Below, one piece after another: positions 34,415-43,148 of a stretch of 64,000 nt of DNA; the first letter of the stretch is position 1, and every line of letters begins with the position of its first letter. Made by a program: the position numbers and the translations under genes. The DNA lies in the NCBI RefSeq assembly GCF_001561955.1, contig NZ_CP014223.1, forward strand, positions 310,001-374,000, written 5' to 3'. The stretch is from Anaerotignum propionicum DSM 1682. GTDB lineage: Bacteria > Bacillota > Clostridia > Lachnospirales > Anaerotignaceae. The notes beneath the pieces were generated by a model, which saw only the letters and a list, made by a program, of their open reading frames with translations, did no database searches and was not told the DNA's origin.

Positions 34415-36766
34415 TCATGAATCCTTCTTTGTAGTCATTTTTACGTCAGTAACCAAGGAGTGCTTTACTCTATCAGAAACTTCGGCACGTTTTGCATTGT
34501 TGAAGCGGTCTAAAGTGCCCACCAAATAACCTGTAATGCGGCGAATACGCTGGAACCCAACAGCGCCTTCCTCTTCTTTTCTGCCGCATTTGGGGCAGGT
34601 ATCTCCAATGATACCCGTATAACCACAGAGAGGATCACGGTCAATGGGATGATTGATGGAACCATAACCAATATTTTGAGATTTCATGTAACGAATTACC
34701 TTTTCAAAGGCATCTGTATTTTTGCTGGGGTCACCATCCAATTCCACATAAGTAATGTGCCCTGCATTGGTAAGATCATGATAAGGTGCTTCCAACTGGA
34801 TTTTTTTAAAGGCACTGATAGGATAGTAAACAGGAATGTGGAAGCTGTTTGTGTAATATTCTTTATCCGTAATACCCTCGATAGAACCAAATCTCTCCCG
34901 ATCCATGCGGATAAATCTGCCGGAAAGACCTTCTGCGGGAGTCGCCAGCAGGGAGAAGTTCATGCCTGTTTTTTCTACATATTCATCCAACCGTCTACGC
35001 ATATGGCTGATGATATCAAGTCCTAAATTCTGCGCAATTTCGCTTTCCCCATGGTGCACGCCTATGAGAGCTTTTAAGGTTTCCGCTAAGCCGATAAACC
35101 CTAAGGAGAGGGTTCCATTTTTCAATACCTCACGCACTTCATCATTGGGGTTCAGCTTATCACTGCCAATCCAAACGCCTTCTCCCATAAGGAACGGGTA
35201 ATTATGTACTTTTTTCTTTGCTTGTATTTCAAATCGTTCCAAAAGCTGAGCGGCAACCAAATCAATTTTAGTGTCCAGTTCTTTAAAAAACCAATCAATA
35301 TTTTTATTGGCAAGTAAAGCAATGCGAGGCAGGTTGATGCTGGTGAAGCTTAAATTACCCCTTCCTGGGGTCACCTCTTGGGTGGGGTCATAAGCGTTGC
35401 CCATTACTCTTGTTCTACAGCCCATATAAGAAATTTCTGTTTCGGGATGTCCCTCTTTATAGTATTTCAGGTTAAATGGTGCATCCTGAAAGGAAAAATT
35501 AGGGAATAAACGCTTTGCGCTGACACGGCAGGCAAGCTGAAATAAATCATAATTAGGTTCTCCGGGATTGAAGTTAATGCCTTCTTTTACTCGGAAAATT
35601 TGAATGGGGAAGATGGCAGTTTCCCCGTTACCAAGACCTGCTTCTGTGACCAACAGCATATTTTTCATTACCATACGTGCCTCAGTAGAGGTATCCATGC
35701 CATAATTTACAGAGGAAAACGGCGTCTGGGCACCTGCACGGCTGTGCATGGTATTTAGGTTATGCAACAGGGATTCCATGGCCTGATAGGTGGCTTTATC
35801 TGTTTCTTCCGTACCTTTTCGCGCTGCGAATTCTTTAACTTTATGATAGATTTCAGGTGTAATTCCTGCTTTTAGAAGCAATGCTTCTTCTGCGGCATCA
35901 AATTGCCCATTTTCATCCAATGTGGGATACAGACCTTTCTCTTCCAACTGGACAAAGGCTTCCGATGCTGCTTTACTCAATTTAGGACCGGCTAAAATTT
36001 CCACAAATGATGTAAAGTTAGAGCGGTAACGTTTTTTATAGGTTTTTGCTACGCCAGGAGCAAGACCACGGTCGAAATTGGGAATAGACTGACCGCCATG
36101 CTGATCGTTTTGGTTGGACTGAATGGCAATGCATGCCAAGGAAGCATAGCTGGCAATATCGTTGGGCTCTCTCAAAACGCCGTGCCCAGTGGAGAACCCC
36201 CCCTCAAACAGCTTCACCAAATCAATTTGACAGCAGGTTGTGGTTAGGGTATAAAAGTCCAAATCATGAATATGGATATCTCCGTTTCTATGAGCTTCGG
36301 AATGGGCGGGGTTTAAAACATAGCATTCATAAAAGTGCTTTGCTCCCTCAGAACCATATTTCAGCATAGAACCCATGGCAGTATTTCCGTCAATATTGGC
36401 ATTCTCTCTTTTGATATCGCTATCATTTGCCTCTTTATAAGTAATATCCTCAAAGGTTTTCATTAACCTATCGTTCATATTGCGCACCCGGGTGCGTTCC
36501 GCACGATATAAAATATATGCTTTTGCAGTGAGGGCATAGCCATGTTCAATCAAAATTTTTTCTGCCATATCTTGAATTTGCTCGACGGATGGAGAAGTGA
36601 TGCCGTTTTGTTCAAAAGTATCTGATACCTCTTGAGCAAGAGCCAAGCAAGTGTTAGAGTCTTTTGTACCTACCGAGGCCTGAAAAGATTTTTCTAAGGC
36701 ATTGGCAATTTTGTTAATGTCAAAATAGGCAGTTCTGCCATCACGTTTTTTAATGGTCGTTATCAT
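34415..36766 (-). CDS. nrdD: Anaerobic ribonucleoside-triphosphate reductase
   Basis: NrdD reduces ribonucleoside triphosphates to deoxy forms for DNA synthesis without oxygen. The 783-residue protein starts with an allosteric ATP cone (TTIKKRDGRTAYFDINKIANAL) and continues into the ten-stranded barrel with the active-site cysteines. The C-terminal zinc site (DPLCGYTG, DTCPKCGR) is followed by the glycyl-radical loop RRITGYLVG with Gly746. ATG 36766 is chosen because it begins the ATP cone and has AAGGGG upstream; the frame extends further but without homology. NrdR-box-like sites lie upstream at 36846-36890. Confidence 0.96.
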   Translation of the reverse strand: MITTIKKRDGRTAYFDINKIANALEKSFQASVGTKDSNTCLALAQEVSDTFEQNGITSPSVEQIQDMAEKILIEHGYALTAKAYILYRAERTRVRNMNDRLMKTFEDITYKEANDSDIKRENANIDGNTAMGSMLKYGSEGAKHFYECYVLNPAHSEAHRNGDIHIHDLDFYTLTTTCCQIDLVKLFEGGFSTGHGVLREPNDIASYASLACIAIQSNQNDQHGGQSIPNFDRGLAPGVAKTYKKRYRSNFTSFVEILAGPKLSKAASEAFVQLEEKGLYPTLDENGQFDAAEEALLLKAGITPEIYHKVKEFAARKGTEETDKATYQAMESLLHNLNTMHSRAGAQTPFSSVNYGMDTSTEARMVMKNMLLVTEAGLGNGETAIFPIQIFRVKEGINFNPGEPNYDLFQLACRVSAKRLFPNFSFQDAPFNLKYYKEGHPETEISYMGCRTRVMGNAYDPTQEVTPGRGNLSFTSINLPRIALLANKNIDWFFKELDTKIDLVAAQLLERFEIQAKKKVHNYPFLMGEGVWIGSDKLNPNDEVREVLKNGTLSLGFIGLAETLKALIGVHHGESEIAQNLGLDIISHMRRRLDEYVEKTGMNFSLLATPAEGLSGRFIRMDRERFGSIEGITDKEYYTNSFHIPVYYPISAFKKIQLEAPYHDLTNAGHITYVELDGDPSKNTDAFEKVIRYMKSQNIGYGSINHPIDRDPLCGYTGIIGDTCPKCGRKEEEGAVGFQRIRRITGYLVGTLDRFNNAKRAEVSDRVKHSLVTDVKMTTKKDS

Positions 36767-36845
36767 AAGGAATACCCCTTTCAAAATTCTATTGCATTTA
36801 TTCATATTCCCTGAATTGTTTGAATCCGTTTTTGGATTGCAAAAA

Positions 36846-36890
36846 ACACAATATATAGATTCTATAATAATATTAGTCGTACATATTGTA
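36846..36890 (-). promoter_or_regulatory. NrdR-box-like operator pair upstream of nrdDG
   Basis: A 16-base sequence at 36846-36861 (ACACAATATATAGATT) agrees with the NrdR box consensus at 14 of 16 positions. A weaker palindromic partner, TACATATTGTA, lies at 36880-36890, with its centre about 31.5 bases away. This is three helical turns, the usual spacing of NrdR box pairs. The nrdR gene is only 0.5 kb away. Confidence 0.6.
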
Positions 36891-37000
36891 GACCTTTCTG
36901 AAATCACCGTCAAGGGTTTTTTGAGAAATGAATTTTGGTGAATTTCATGAAGTCGGGGCATAAACTGATATTAAACAGGTGAAATGGGGGGAAAAAATAC

Positions 37001-37267
37001 ATGAAATGGGAACGTTTTTCGTGTCTGCGGGAAAAAGAGGTCATTAATATTTGTGATGGGAAACGATTGGGATTTGTCTGCGATTTAGAATTTGATGCAT
37101 ATAACGGGAAAATCTGTACATTAATTATTCCTGAGGATGCGGGGAAATGGAATTTTTTCTGTAAGGAGCGGGCATATTTCGTACCTTGGCGGTGCATTAA
37201 GCGCATTGGGGATGATATCATTTTGGTAGAGGTGGATGCATGTGAAGTTCTGATTGTTGATGAATGA
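37001..37267 (+). CDS. YlmC/YmxH-family (PRC-barrel) sporulation-type protein
   Basis: The 88-residue protein is a PRC-barrel-like domain of the YlmC/YmxH family, conserved in endospore formers and expressed during sporulation in Bacillus. The motif order R-E-K-E-V-I-N-I-C-D-G-K-R-L-G and then D-x-E-F-D-x-x-x-G-K matches the family, and the C-terminal half has VPWRCIKRIGDDIILVEV. The molecular role is unknown. It has GAAATGGGGGG before the start and precedes nrdR by 73 bases on the same strand. Confidence 0.85.
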   Translation: MKWERFSCLREKEVINICDGKRLGFVCDLEFDAYNGKICTLIIPEDAGKWNFFCKERAYFVPWRCIKRIGDDIILVEVDACEVLIVDE

Positions 37268-37340
37268 AGCCTTGACCCCACGGTATTTCTTGCGTATAAT
37301 TGAAGGAAGTGGCAAGAATCTTGAAAAGGGGGGGACCATT

Positions 37341-37805
37341 TTGAAATGTCCTTTTTGCAGCTATGCAGATACGAAGGTGATTGATTCAAGAGCGCAGGAT
37401 GACAATGCCGTCATTCGTCGCCGCCGTCTTTGTGAAAATTGCGGGAAACGCTTTACTACCTACGAAAGAATTGATATGATCCCCATTACTGTGATAAAAC
37501 GGGATGGCACAAGGGAGATATTTGATAAGACAAAACTAATGGGCGGCATCATGAAATCCTGTAACAAGCGCCCGGTTACGGCAAAACAGATTGAGAATTT
37601 GGTTGATGATGTGGAAAACACTTTGATTGGCAGTGGCGAGAGAGAAGTGGACAGCAAGGTGATTGGTGGTATGGTTATGGATCGCCTGAAGGAATTAGAT
37701 GAAGTGGCCTATGTCCGTTTTGCATCCGTTTATCGTCAATTTAAGGATATTAATACATTTATCGATGAGCTTGAGAAAATGCTTAGTGAAAAGCGTGGAG
37801 AGTAA
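37341..37805 (+). CDS. nrdR: Transcriptional repressor NrdR
   Basis: NrdR senses ATP/dATP with an ATP cone and represses ribonucleotide reductase genes by binding paired NrdR boxes. The 154-residue protein begins with the zinc ribbon CPFC...CENCGKRFTTYERID, followed by an ATP cone (VIKRDGTREIFDKTKLMGGIMKSC). TTG 37341 follows AAGGGGGGGA at the right distance; the longer frame upstream has no homology. The location close to nrdDG is unusual but fits its target. Confidence 0.95.
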   Translation: MKCPFCSYADTKVIDSRAQDDNAVIRRRRLCENCGKRFTTYERIDMIPITVIKRDGTREIFDKTKLMGGIMKSCNKRPVTAKQIENLVDDVENTLIGSGEREVDSKVIGGMVMDRLKELDEVAYVRFASVYRQFKDINTFIDELEKMLSEKRGE

Positions 37806-37835
37806 AGTTTCCCATCAATGATTTGTGCAGTTAAG

Positions 37836-37870
37836 CCCCCTTTGAGTATATGCTCAGAGGGTACTTTTTT
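37836..37870 (+). terminator. Intrinsic terminator after nrdR
   Basis: CCCTTTGAG (37838-37846) pairs with CTCAGAGGG (37853-37861) with one G-U pair, followed by TAC and six T. Confidence 0.65.
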
Positions 37871-37904
37871 GTAATTCTTCTATTTGAATTTTTGGAGGTT
37901 TGTT

Positions 37905-38177
37905 ATGACACAAAGAATAAAGGCTTTGTTTGCATGGACTGCTCAGGGAGAAGAATCAGCGAAGCTGATTGGCGTTAGATATTTAGAAGCAGGTCTTGCA
38001 GTTACATTTCATGGGGAAGCTCAAAAAGACGAGCTGATTTTCCTTGGAGAAAAGAAGGATATGACCCATGTTTTATATTTTATAGACCATGAAAGGCTGC
38101 TTTTGATCAGTCTTGCAGATGAGATGGGCGGCTTTACCGTGGAGGTTTTGGTGGAGGATTTAATACTTCCTTGCTAA
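37905..38177 (+). CDS. Small protein of unknown function
   Basis: A 90-residue soluble protein (start MTQRIKALFAWTAQGEESAK) with alternating strands and an acidic C terminus ending VEVLVEDLILPC. It has GGAGG six bases before ATG 37905, so it looks genuinely translated. I recognise no family. It is the only gene between the nrdR terminator and the Cys/Gly-rich microprotein gene, 135 bases away on the same strand. Confidence 0.6.
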   Translation: MTQRIKALFAWTAQGEESAKLIGVRYLEAGLAVTFHGEAQKDELIFLGEKKDMTHVLYFIDHERLLLISLADEMGGFTVEVLVEDLILPC

Positions 38178-38312
38178 AGCTTGTTTCAAATTTCCCGAAT
38201 TATGAAAGAATAAAAAAGAAAAAAGATTAAATATAGACAGGCAATATTTTACAAAATACCTCATAGGATAAAAATGTAAGCAAAACATATTTACTTAAGG
38301 AGGTATTATAGT

Positions 38313-38537
38313 ATGAGTGGATTTGGTTGTGGTTTTGGCGGCGATAGTTCTTGTTTGTGGATCTTAATTTTGTTGTGCTGCTGTGGTAACGGTTTTGGTG
38401 GTAGTAGTTGTGGCGGCAGCTGTGGCGGCGGCTGTGGCGGCGAGTCCTCTTGGTTATGGATCCTCATTCTTCTTTTCTGCTGTGGCGGCAATAGTTGTGG
38501 CTGTGGAAATCAGATTGGGAACAACTGCGGATGCTAA
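38313..38537 (+). CDS. Cys/Gly-rich microprotein with duplicated hydrophobic core
   Basis: The 74-residue product holds 14 cysteines and about 24 glycines. Two near-copies of one unit are visible: SSCLWILILLCCC at residues 12-24 and SSWLWILILLFCC at 45-57, separated by a glycine-serine-cysteine spacer and followed by another Cys/Gly tail. Each core is hydrophobic enough to insert in a membrane. The layout resembles the short Gly-rich YjcZ-type sporulation membrane proteins but with a duplication and extra cysteines. AAGGAGG precedes the ATG. It could be a spore-coat or membrane microprotein; that is inference. Confidence 0.7.
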   Translation: MSGFGCGFGGDSSCLWILILLCCCGNGFGGSSCGGSCGGGCGGESSWLWILILLFCCGGNSCGCGNQIGNNCGC

Positions 38538-38855
38538 TTTAGTCTGCGAATAAGATCTACAGGAAGTACTGAAACTGAATCAAGATTTTATGATACAGCG
38601 GAGTCATTAGCATGAAAATTGGTATTTAGGAAATATATAATTGCTTTTTGAAACGCAAATAGTTGTTGATTCCGCTGTATTCACGAAAAAGGCTTAATGT
38701 AGTGAGTCTTTTTCACAAGTATGCGGAGAATATCCGCATCCTTTGGCTTTCCCGATTTTTGGGGAAGCCTTTCTTTATTTGCGAACGAAAAGGAAGGCAT
38801 CCCGGCCATCAATCCTTTACAATAGAAATATGAAATCGTGTTTTTGAAAGGGGTT
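38538..38855 (+). other. Hairpin-rich intergenic region after the microprotein gene
   Basis: No gene is seen. Four inverted repeats follow one another: ATACAGCGGAGTCA/TGATTCCGCTGTAT (38593-38606 with 38667-38680), GAAAAAG/CTTTTTC (38684-38713), ATGCGGA/TCCGCAT (38721-38727 with 38733-38739), and GGCTTTCCC/GGGGAAGCC (38745-38753 with 38761-38769) followed by TTTCTTT. The last is terminator-like. Confidence 0.55.
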
Positions 38856-39443
38856 ATGGCTGTGCTGGAGCGAAATTTAAAAAAAGATGAGCGTTGTAAG
38901 AAATTAATTGAAGAGTGTAAATCATATTTTATAGAGCGTGCCTATCAATTGGAAAACCAATTTTATAGTGCTTTTTACGTACAATGTGCAGAGAGTACCG
39001 CTGCTGATGGATATGAGGTCTTTTTGGAGACACCTATGGAACATAATTATTTCAGGGCGAACCTTGCCAAATTGGATGAAACGGCGATGATGCGTTTTTA
39101 TAAGCTTGCCGCCATACATCATACCATTCGTATGGTCAGAAGGCGGAAAAAGGAGATGCTGTGGGAAAATATTAAGGAAGGATTGTTTAAGGTATACGAT
39201 TTGACAGAGAATGAGAAGGAAATGGTTGACATTCTGCAAAGGTGTGCCTTTCTTTATCAGACAGGCTTTCAAGAGCTGTTCATAAAAACAACGGCAAGAT
39301 ATATTTTCGGACACAAGGTTCTTTCTGCATTTTCGTTCGCTTTTATCGGGAACTTCTGGTATAATTCCTATAGTAGTTTTATGGGCTCGTTTGTTGGATA
39401 TGTACCCTTTCGTGTGCGTATGGAGCGAGCCATGGGAGAATAA
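38856..39443 (+). CDS. Protein of unknown function upstream of addA
   Basis: A 196-residue, mostly helical, basic protein (KKDERCKKLIEECKSYFIERAYQLENQF...IHHTIRMVRRRKKEM). It has no signal peptide or clear membrane helix except a hydrophobic patch near FSFAFIGNFWYNSYSSFMGSF. I do not recognise the family. ATG 38856 or GTG 38862 are both possible after AAAGGGG. It ends 19 bases before addA, so the two are probably co-transcribed, where one would usually expect addB. Confidence 0.6.
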   Translation: MAVLERNLKKDERCKKLIEECKSYFIERAYQLENQFYSAFYVQCAESTAADGYEVFLETPMEHNYFRANLAKLDETAMMRFYKLAAIHHTIRMVRRRKKEMLWENIKEGLFKVYDLTENEKEMVDILQRCAFLYQTGFQELFIKTTARYIFGHKVLSAFSFAFIGNFWYNSYSSFMGSFVGYVPFRVRMERAMGE

Positions 39444-39462
39444 TTTTGGAGGATGAAGACCC

Positions 39463-42400
39463 ATGGGGGAAAACAGATGGACGGAGGAGCAATTACAGGC
39501 CATTGAAGCAAGGGGTTGTGACTTATTGGTTTCAGCGGCAGCGGGAAGCGGGAAAACCGCAGTTTTGGTTGAACGTATTATCCGACGGATTACCGTGGAT
39601 CAACCACCGATGGATATTGACCGACTATTGGTAGTAACCTTTACAAAGGCAGCGGCATCGGAGATGAGCCAAAGGATTGGAGGGGCTATAGCAAAAAAGC
39701 TGGAGCAAGAGCCCAAAAATCTGCATTTGCAAAATCAGCTTACTTTACTTGCCCGTGCGGATATTAAAACTATCCATGCCTTCTGTCTGCAAACCATCCG
39801 TGAGTATTATCATCTTTTAGACATTGACCCCGCGGTCAGAACAGGAGACCCTGGGGAAATCAAATTATTACAGCAGGAAGTGCTGGAGGATTATTTTGAG
39901 GAACTTTATGAAAAACAGGATGAAGTTTTTTTTCAGCTGTTAGAAACCTTTGGCGAAGAGACGAAGGATAGCAGGCTAAAGGAGTTACTATTACAGCTTT
40001 ATAATTTTGCCCAAGGGTACCCTGACCCTGTGAAGCTTCTTTTGGAAATGGCAGAACAATTTCATCTTAAGGATGGGGAAACGGTGGATACCTGTAAGTG
40101 GATGCCCATCATTCGGGAAAGCATCAAAGGCGGTGTGGCTTTTGCCAGAGAGCTATTGGAGCGGGCAATGGGTCTTGCGGCTTCAACATCAGGCTTTGAG
40201 GCTTATTTGGAATGCATGGAAAAAGAAGCACAAGGGTTAGAGCAATTAGAAGAAGCTTTGCCATTTGGATACGGCAAGTGGCGTATGGCTTTCTTGCAAA
40301 CGGAATTTCAAAGGCTGCCCGGTTACCGAGGAGAAGAAAAGGAGCTGGCTGAGGATATCAAAAGTTTGCGTAACGAAGCAAAGGACATACGCAGTAAGCT
40401 GGGTGAGACCTATTTTTCCTTTAGCGAAGAAATGCAGGTAGAGCTTCTGGGTGCCTTATATCCTGTGGCGAAGGGTTTGGCGGTGCTGGTGGATGGATTC
40501 TTACAGCGCTTTTTAGATTCAAAAAAAGAGAAGCTCGTGATCGATTTTCATGATTATGAGCATTTTTGCCTGCAAATTTTAGTGGAAAAAGGTAGCACAG
40601 TGGGGCATCTCATTCCTACAGCTGCGGCATTGGAAATACAAAAACGCTATGATGAAATTATGATAGATGAATATCAAGATAGCAATATGGTTCAGGAAAT
40701 GATACTGGCGGCGGTTTCTGGAGAAAGTGGGGGTAAAAACAACCGTTTTATGGTGGGGGATGTGAAACAAAGCATTTATCGGTTTCGATTGGCTATGCCC
40801 CAGCTGTTTAATGAAAAATATCATACATATCCCTTAGAAGAAGGGGGCAAATGCAGAAAGATTATTCTCTCTAAAAACTTTAGAAGCCGAAAAAACATTT
40901 TGGATGGGGCTAATTTCTTGTTTCGCCAGCTTATGTCTAAGGATTTTGGTGATGTGGAATATAATGATGAAGCAGCTTTATATGCAGGAGCTGTTTTTCC
41001 TGATACACAAATTTCTCATGGAGGAGAGAACGAAGTGATTTTGGTGGAGAGCCAAAGTCTTTTGGAAGAGGAAGGCATGGGGGAATTGGATGAGTTAAAC
41101 CGACGCCAATTGGAAGCCATGGCAATTGCCGATAAAATTAAAACAATGATGGCAGAGGGATTTTGTGTTGTGGATAAGGAAAGCGGAGCCTATCGTCCTT
41201 TAGAGTTCAGAGATATTTCCATATTGCTTAGAAGCATGAAAAACTGGGGAAGCATCCTTGACGATGTTTTCGGACAAGCAGGGCTTCCTTATTATGCAGA
41301 AACAGCTGAAGGGTACTATGATGTACCCGAGGTGGATACAGTTTTGAATCTCCTTCGCCTTTTGGATAATCCAAGACAGGATATTCCCCTGATTTCTGTG
41401 CTTCATTCCCCGTTATATGGTCTTTCTGGGGATGAATTGATGCAAATGCGCCTGAATGGTGGAAATGGGTTGTTTTTTGACTGCATACAGGGGTATTTGC
41501 ATCAAGGTGACGATTCTGAATTAAAAGAAAAGCTCCAAGGTTTCATTGGGGATTTAGCAAAATGGCGTGGGCGGGTGAAGGAGTTGACCCTCCATGAGCT
41601 TTTGCATTATCTTTATGAAGAAAGTGGCTACTATGATTACGTGGGAATGACAGCGGGAGGCAGTTTGCGTCAGGCCAATCTTCGGTTGCTGTTGGAAAAA
41701 GCGGAGCAATTTGAGCAGGGAAGTCACAAGGGGCTATTTTTCTTTATCCGTTATGTGGAGGATATGAAAACGGCGGAAGCGGAATCGGCATCGGCAAAGC
41801 TCCAAAGTGAAGGGGAAAACCTGATTCGTGTCATGACCATTCATAAGAGCAAGGGCTTAGAATTCCCTGTTGTTTTTGTGGCGGATTGTGGCAAGCAATT
41901 CAATGAAATGGATGTTAGGGCGGCGGTGCTTACCCATCAGGAGTGGGGGTTTGGCATGGATTATAAGGATTTGCAGCGCAGAGCAGTTTACCGTACCCTT
42001 TCTAAAACAGCATTGGCAGAGGTCATTCGATTAGAGAACCTAGCGGAGGAACTTCGGGTGCTTTATGTTGCCCTAACCAGAGCCAAGGAGAAGCTCATCT
42101 TGACAGGGACGGTGAAGGATTTAGAAAAAGCTGTGAAAAAGTGGGCTGATGGGGCAGAAGGTAAGAAAGACCGCCTTTCTGTATTTCGATTAAGACGAAG
42201 CAAAAGCTATTTGGATTGGATGATGCCTGCCTTGTTGCGTCATCCTGATGCAAAATGGCTGCGTGAACAATTTGGTGTTTCCCATGGAGTGAAGGTATTT
42301 CTGGAGGAGCCTTCTGTATGGTCTTTTCAACGTAAAACCAGAGGGGATATTCTTTTGCAAATGGAGGAGAAAAAAGCGCAGTCAGAAGAACAGGAGAACT

Positions 42401-43134
42401 ATTTTGCCCTCTGGGATACAGAGACGGATTTTAGTGGCAGTCGAGATGAATTATTTTCTTTGCTTCAGTGGCAATATCCTTATCTTAAGGCAACGTCGCT
42501 TCCGTCCAAGCTTTCTATTTCTGAGGTAAAGAGAAGGAACCTGGAGGAGATTACGGGAGAGCCTGTTTTCTCTACTGTAGAGATAAAGCTTCCTCAAGTG
42601 TTAGAGAGGGAGGGTGCTCTGACAGCCACGGAGATAGGTACTGCAATGCATGCAGTGATGGAATATGCTGATTTTCATCAAGAATATGATGCAGAAAGAT
42701 TGGAAAGCTTGTTGGAAGAAATGCTGAAAAAGGGCAGGCTTTCCGAAAAAGAGTTTGGGGCATTAAGAAAGAACGAGTTGCTGGTTTTCTTTACCTCATC
42801 TTTGGCGGAGCGCATCAGAAATTGTGATGGGGTAGCGAAGGAGCGGCCCTTTGCCATGCTTATGGCGGCGAAAGAGCTTTTTTGGGGAACAGAATATGCG
42901 GATGTCGAGGACATGGTGCTGTTAAACGGTATTATTGACTGTTACTTTATGGAGGGGGATAATCTTATTCTTCTGGACTACAAAAGTGACAGAATTTTTG
43001 ATGAGGAAGCCTTGCGCAAGCGCTATGAAATTCAATTGCAGCTGTATCGACGGGCATTGGAGCAGGCTTTGGGAAAACGTGTGACTGAGGTTTATATTTA
43101 TTCCTTTGCCATGGGACGGGGAATTTTGATATAA
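39463..43134 (+). CDS. addA: AddAB helicase-nuclease, subunit AddA
   Basis: AddA is the ATP-driven 3'-5' helicase and nuclease subunit of the RecBCD-like AddAB complex, which processes double-strand breaks for recombination. The 1223 residues include the Walker A loop AAGSGKTAV (Lys31), UvrD-type motifs (FTKAAASEM, MIDEYQDSN, VGDVKQSIYRFR, IHKSKGLEFPVV, LRVLYVALTRAKEKLIL), and the C-terminal RecB-type nuclease with GIIDCYFMEGDNLILLDYKSD and the QLQLYRRAL helix. The start follows GGAGGA. No addB gene is adjacent. It is translated just after an unknown 196-residue protein and before a DMT transporter. Confidence 0.96.
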   Translation: MGENRWTEEQLQAIEARGCDLLVSAAAGSGKTAVLVERIIRRITVDQPPMDIDRLLVVTFTKAAASEMSQRIGGAIAKKLEQEPKNLHLQNQLTLLARADIKTIHAFCLQTIREYYHLLDIDPAVRTGDPGEIKLLQQEVLEDYFEELYEKQDEVFFQLLETFGEETKDSRLKELLLQLYNFAQGYPDPVKLLLEMAEQFHLKDGETVDTCKWMPIIRESIKGGVAFARELLERAMGLAASTSGFEAYLECMEKEAQGLEQLEEALPFGYGKWRMAFLQTEFQRLPGYRGEEKELAEDIKSLRNEAKDIRSKLGETYFSFSEEMQVELLGALYPVAKGLAVLVDGFLQRFLDSKKEKLVIDFHDYEHFCLQILVEKGSTVGHLIPTAAALEIQKRYDEIMIDEYQDSNMVQEMILAAVSGESGGKNNRFMVGDVKQSIYRFRLAMPQLFNEKYHTYPLEEGGKCRKIILSKNFRSRKNILDGANFLFRQLMSKDFGDVEYNDEAALYAGAVFPDTQISHGGENEVILVESQSLLEEEGMGELDELNRRQLEAMAIADKIKTMMAEGFCVVDKESGAYRPLEFRDISILLRSMKNWGSILDDVFGQAGLPYYAETAEGYYDVPEVDTVLNLLRLLDNPRQDIPLISVLHSPLYGLSGDELMQMRLNGGNGLFFDCIQGYLHQGDDSELKEKLQGFIGDLAKWRGRVKELTLHELLHYLYEESGYYDYVGMTAGGSLRQANLRLLLEKAEQFEQGSHKGLFFFIRYVEDMKTAEAESASAKLQSEGENLIRVMTIHKSKGLEFPVVFVADCGKQFNEMDVRAAVLTHQEWGFGMDYKDLQRRAVYRTLSKTALAEVIRLENLAEELRVLYVALTRAKEKLILTGTVKDLEKAVKKWADGAEGKKDRLSVFRLRRSKSYLDWMMPALLRHPDAKWLREQFGVSHGVKVFLEEPSVWSFQRKTRGDILLQMEEKKAQSEEQENYFALWDTETDFSGSRDELFSLLQWQYPYLKATSLPSKLSISEVKRRNLEEITGEPVFSTVEIKLPQVLEREGALTATEIGTAMHAVMEYADFHQEYDAERLESLLEEMLKKGRLSEKEFGALRKNELLVFFTSSLAERIRNCDGVAKERPFAMLMAAKELFWGTEYADVEDMVLLNGIIDCYFMEGDNLILLDYKSDRIFDEEALRKRYEIQLQLYRRALEQALGKRVTEVYIYSFAMGRGILI

Positions 43135-43148
43135 GAAGGGGTTTCATT

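Noticed and set aside
34415-36961. N-terminal extension of NrdD to 36961
   Set aside because: The extra 65 codons have no NrdD similarity; the ATP cone begins at 36766, where a ribosome site lies upstream.
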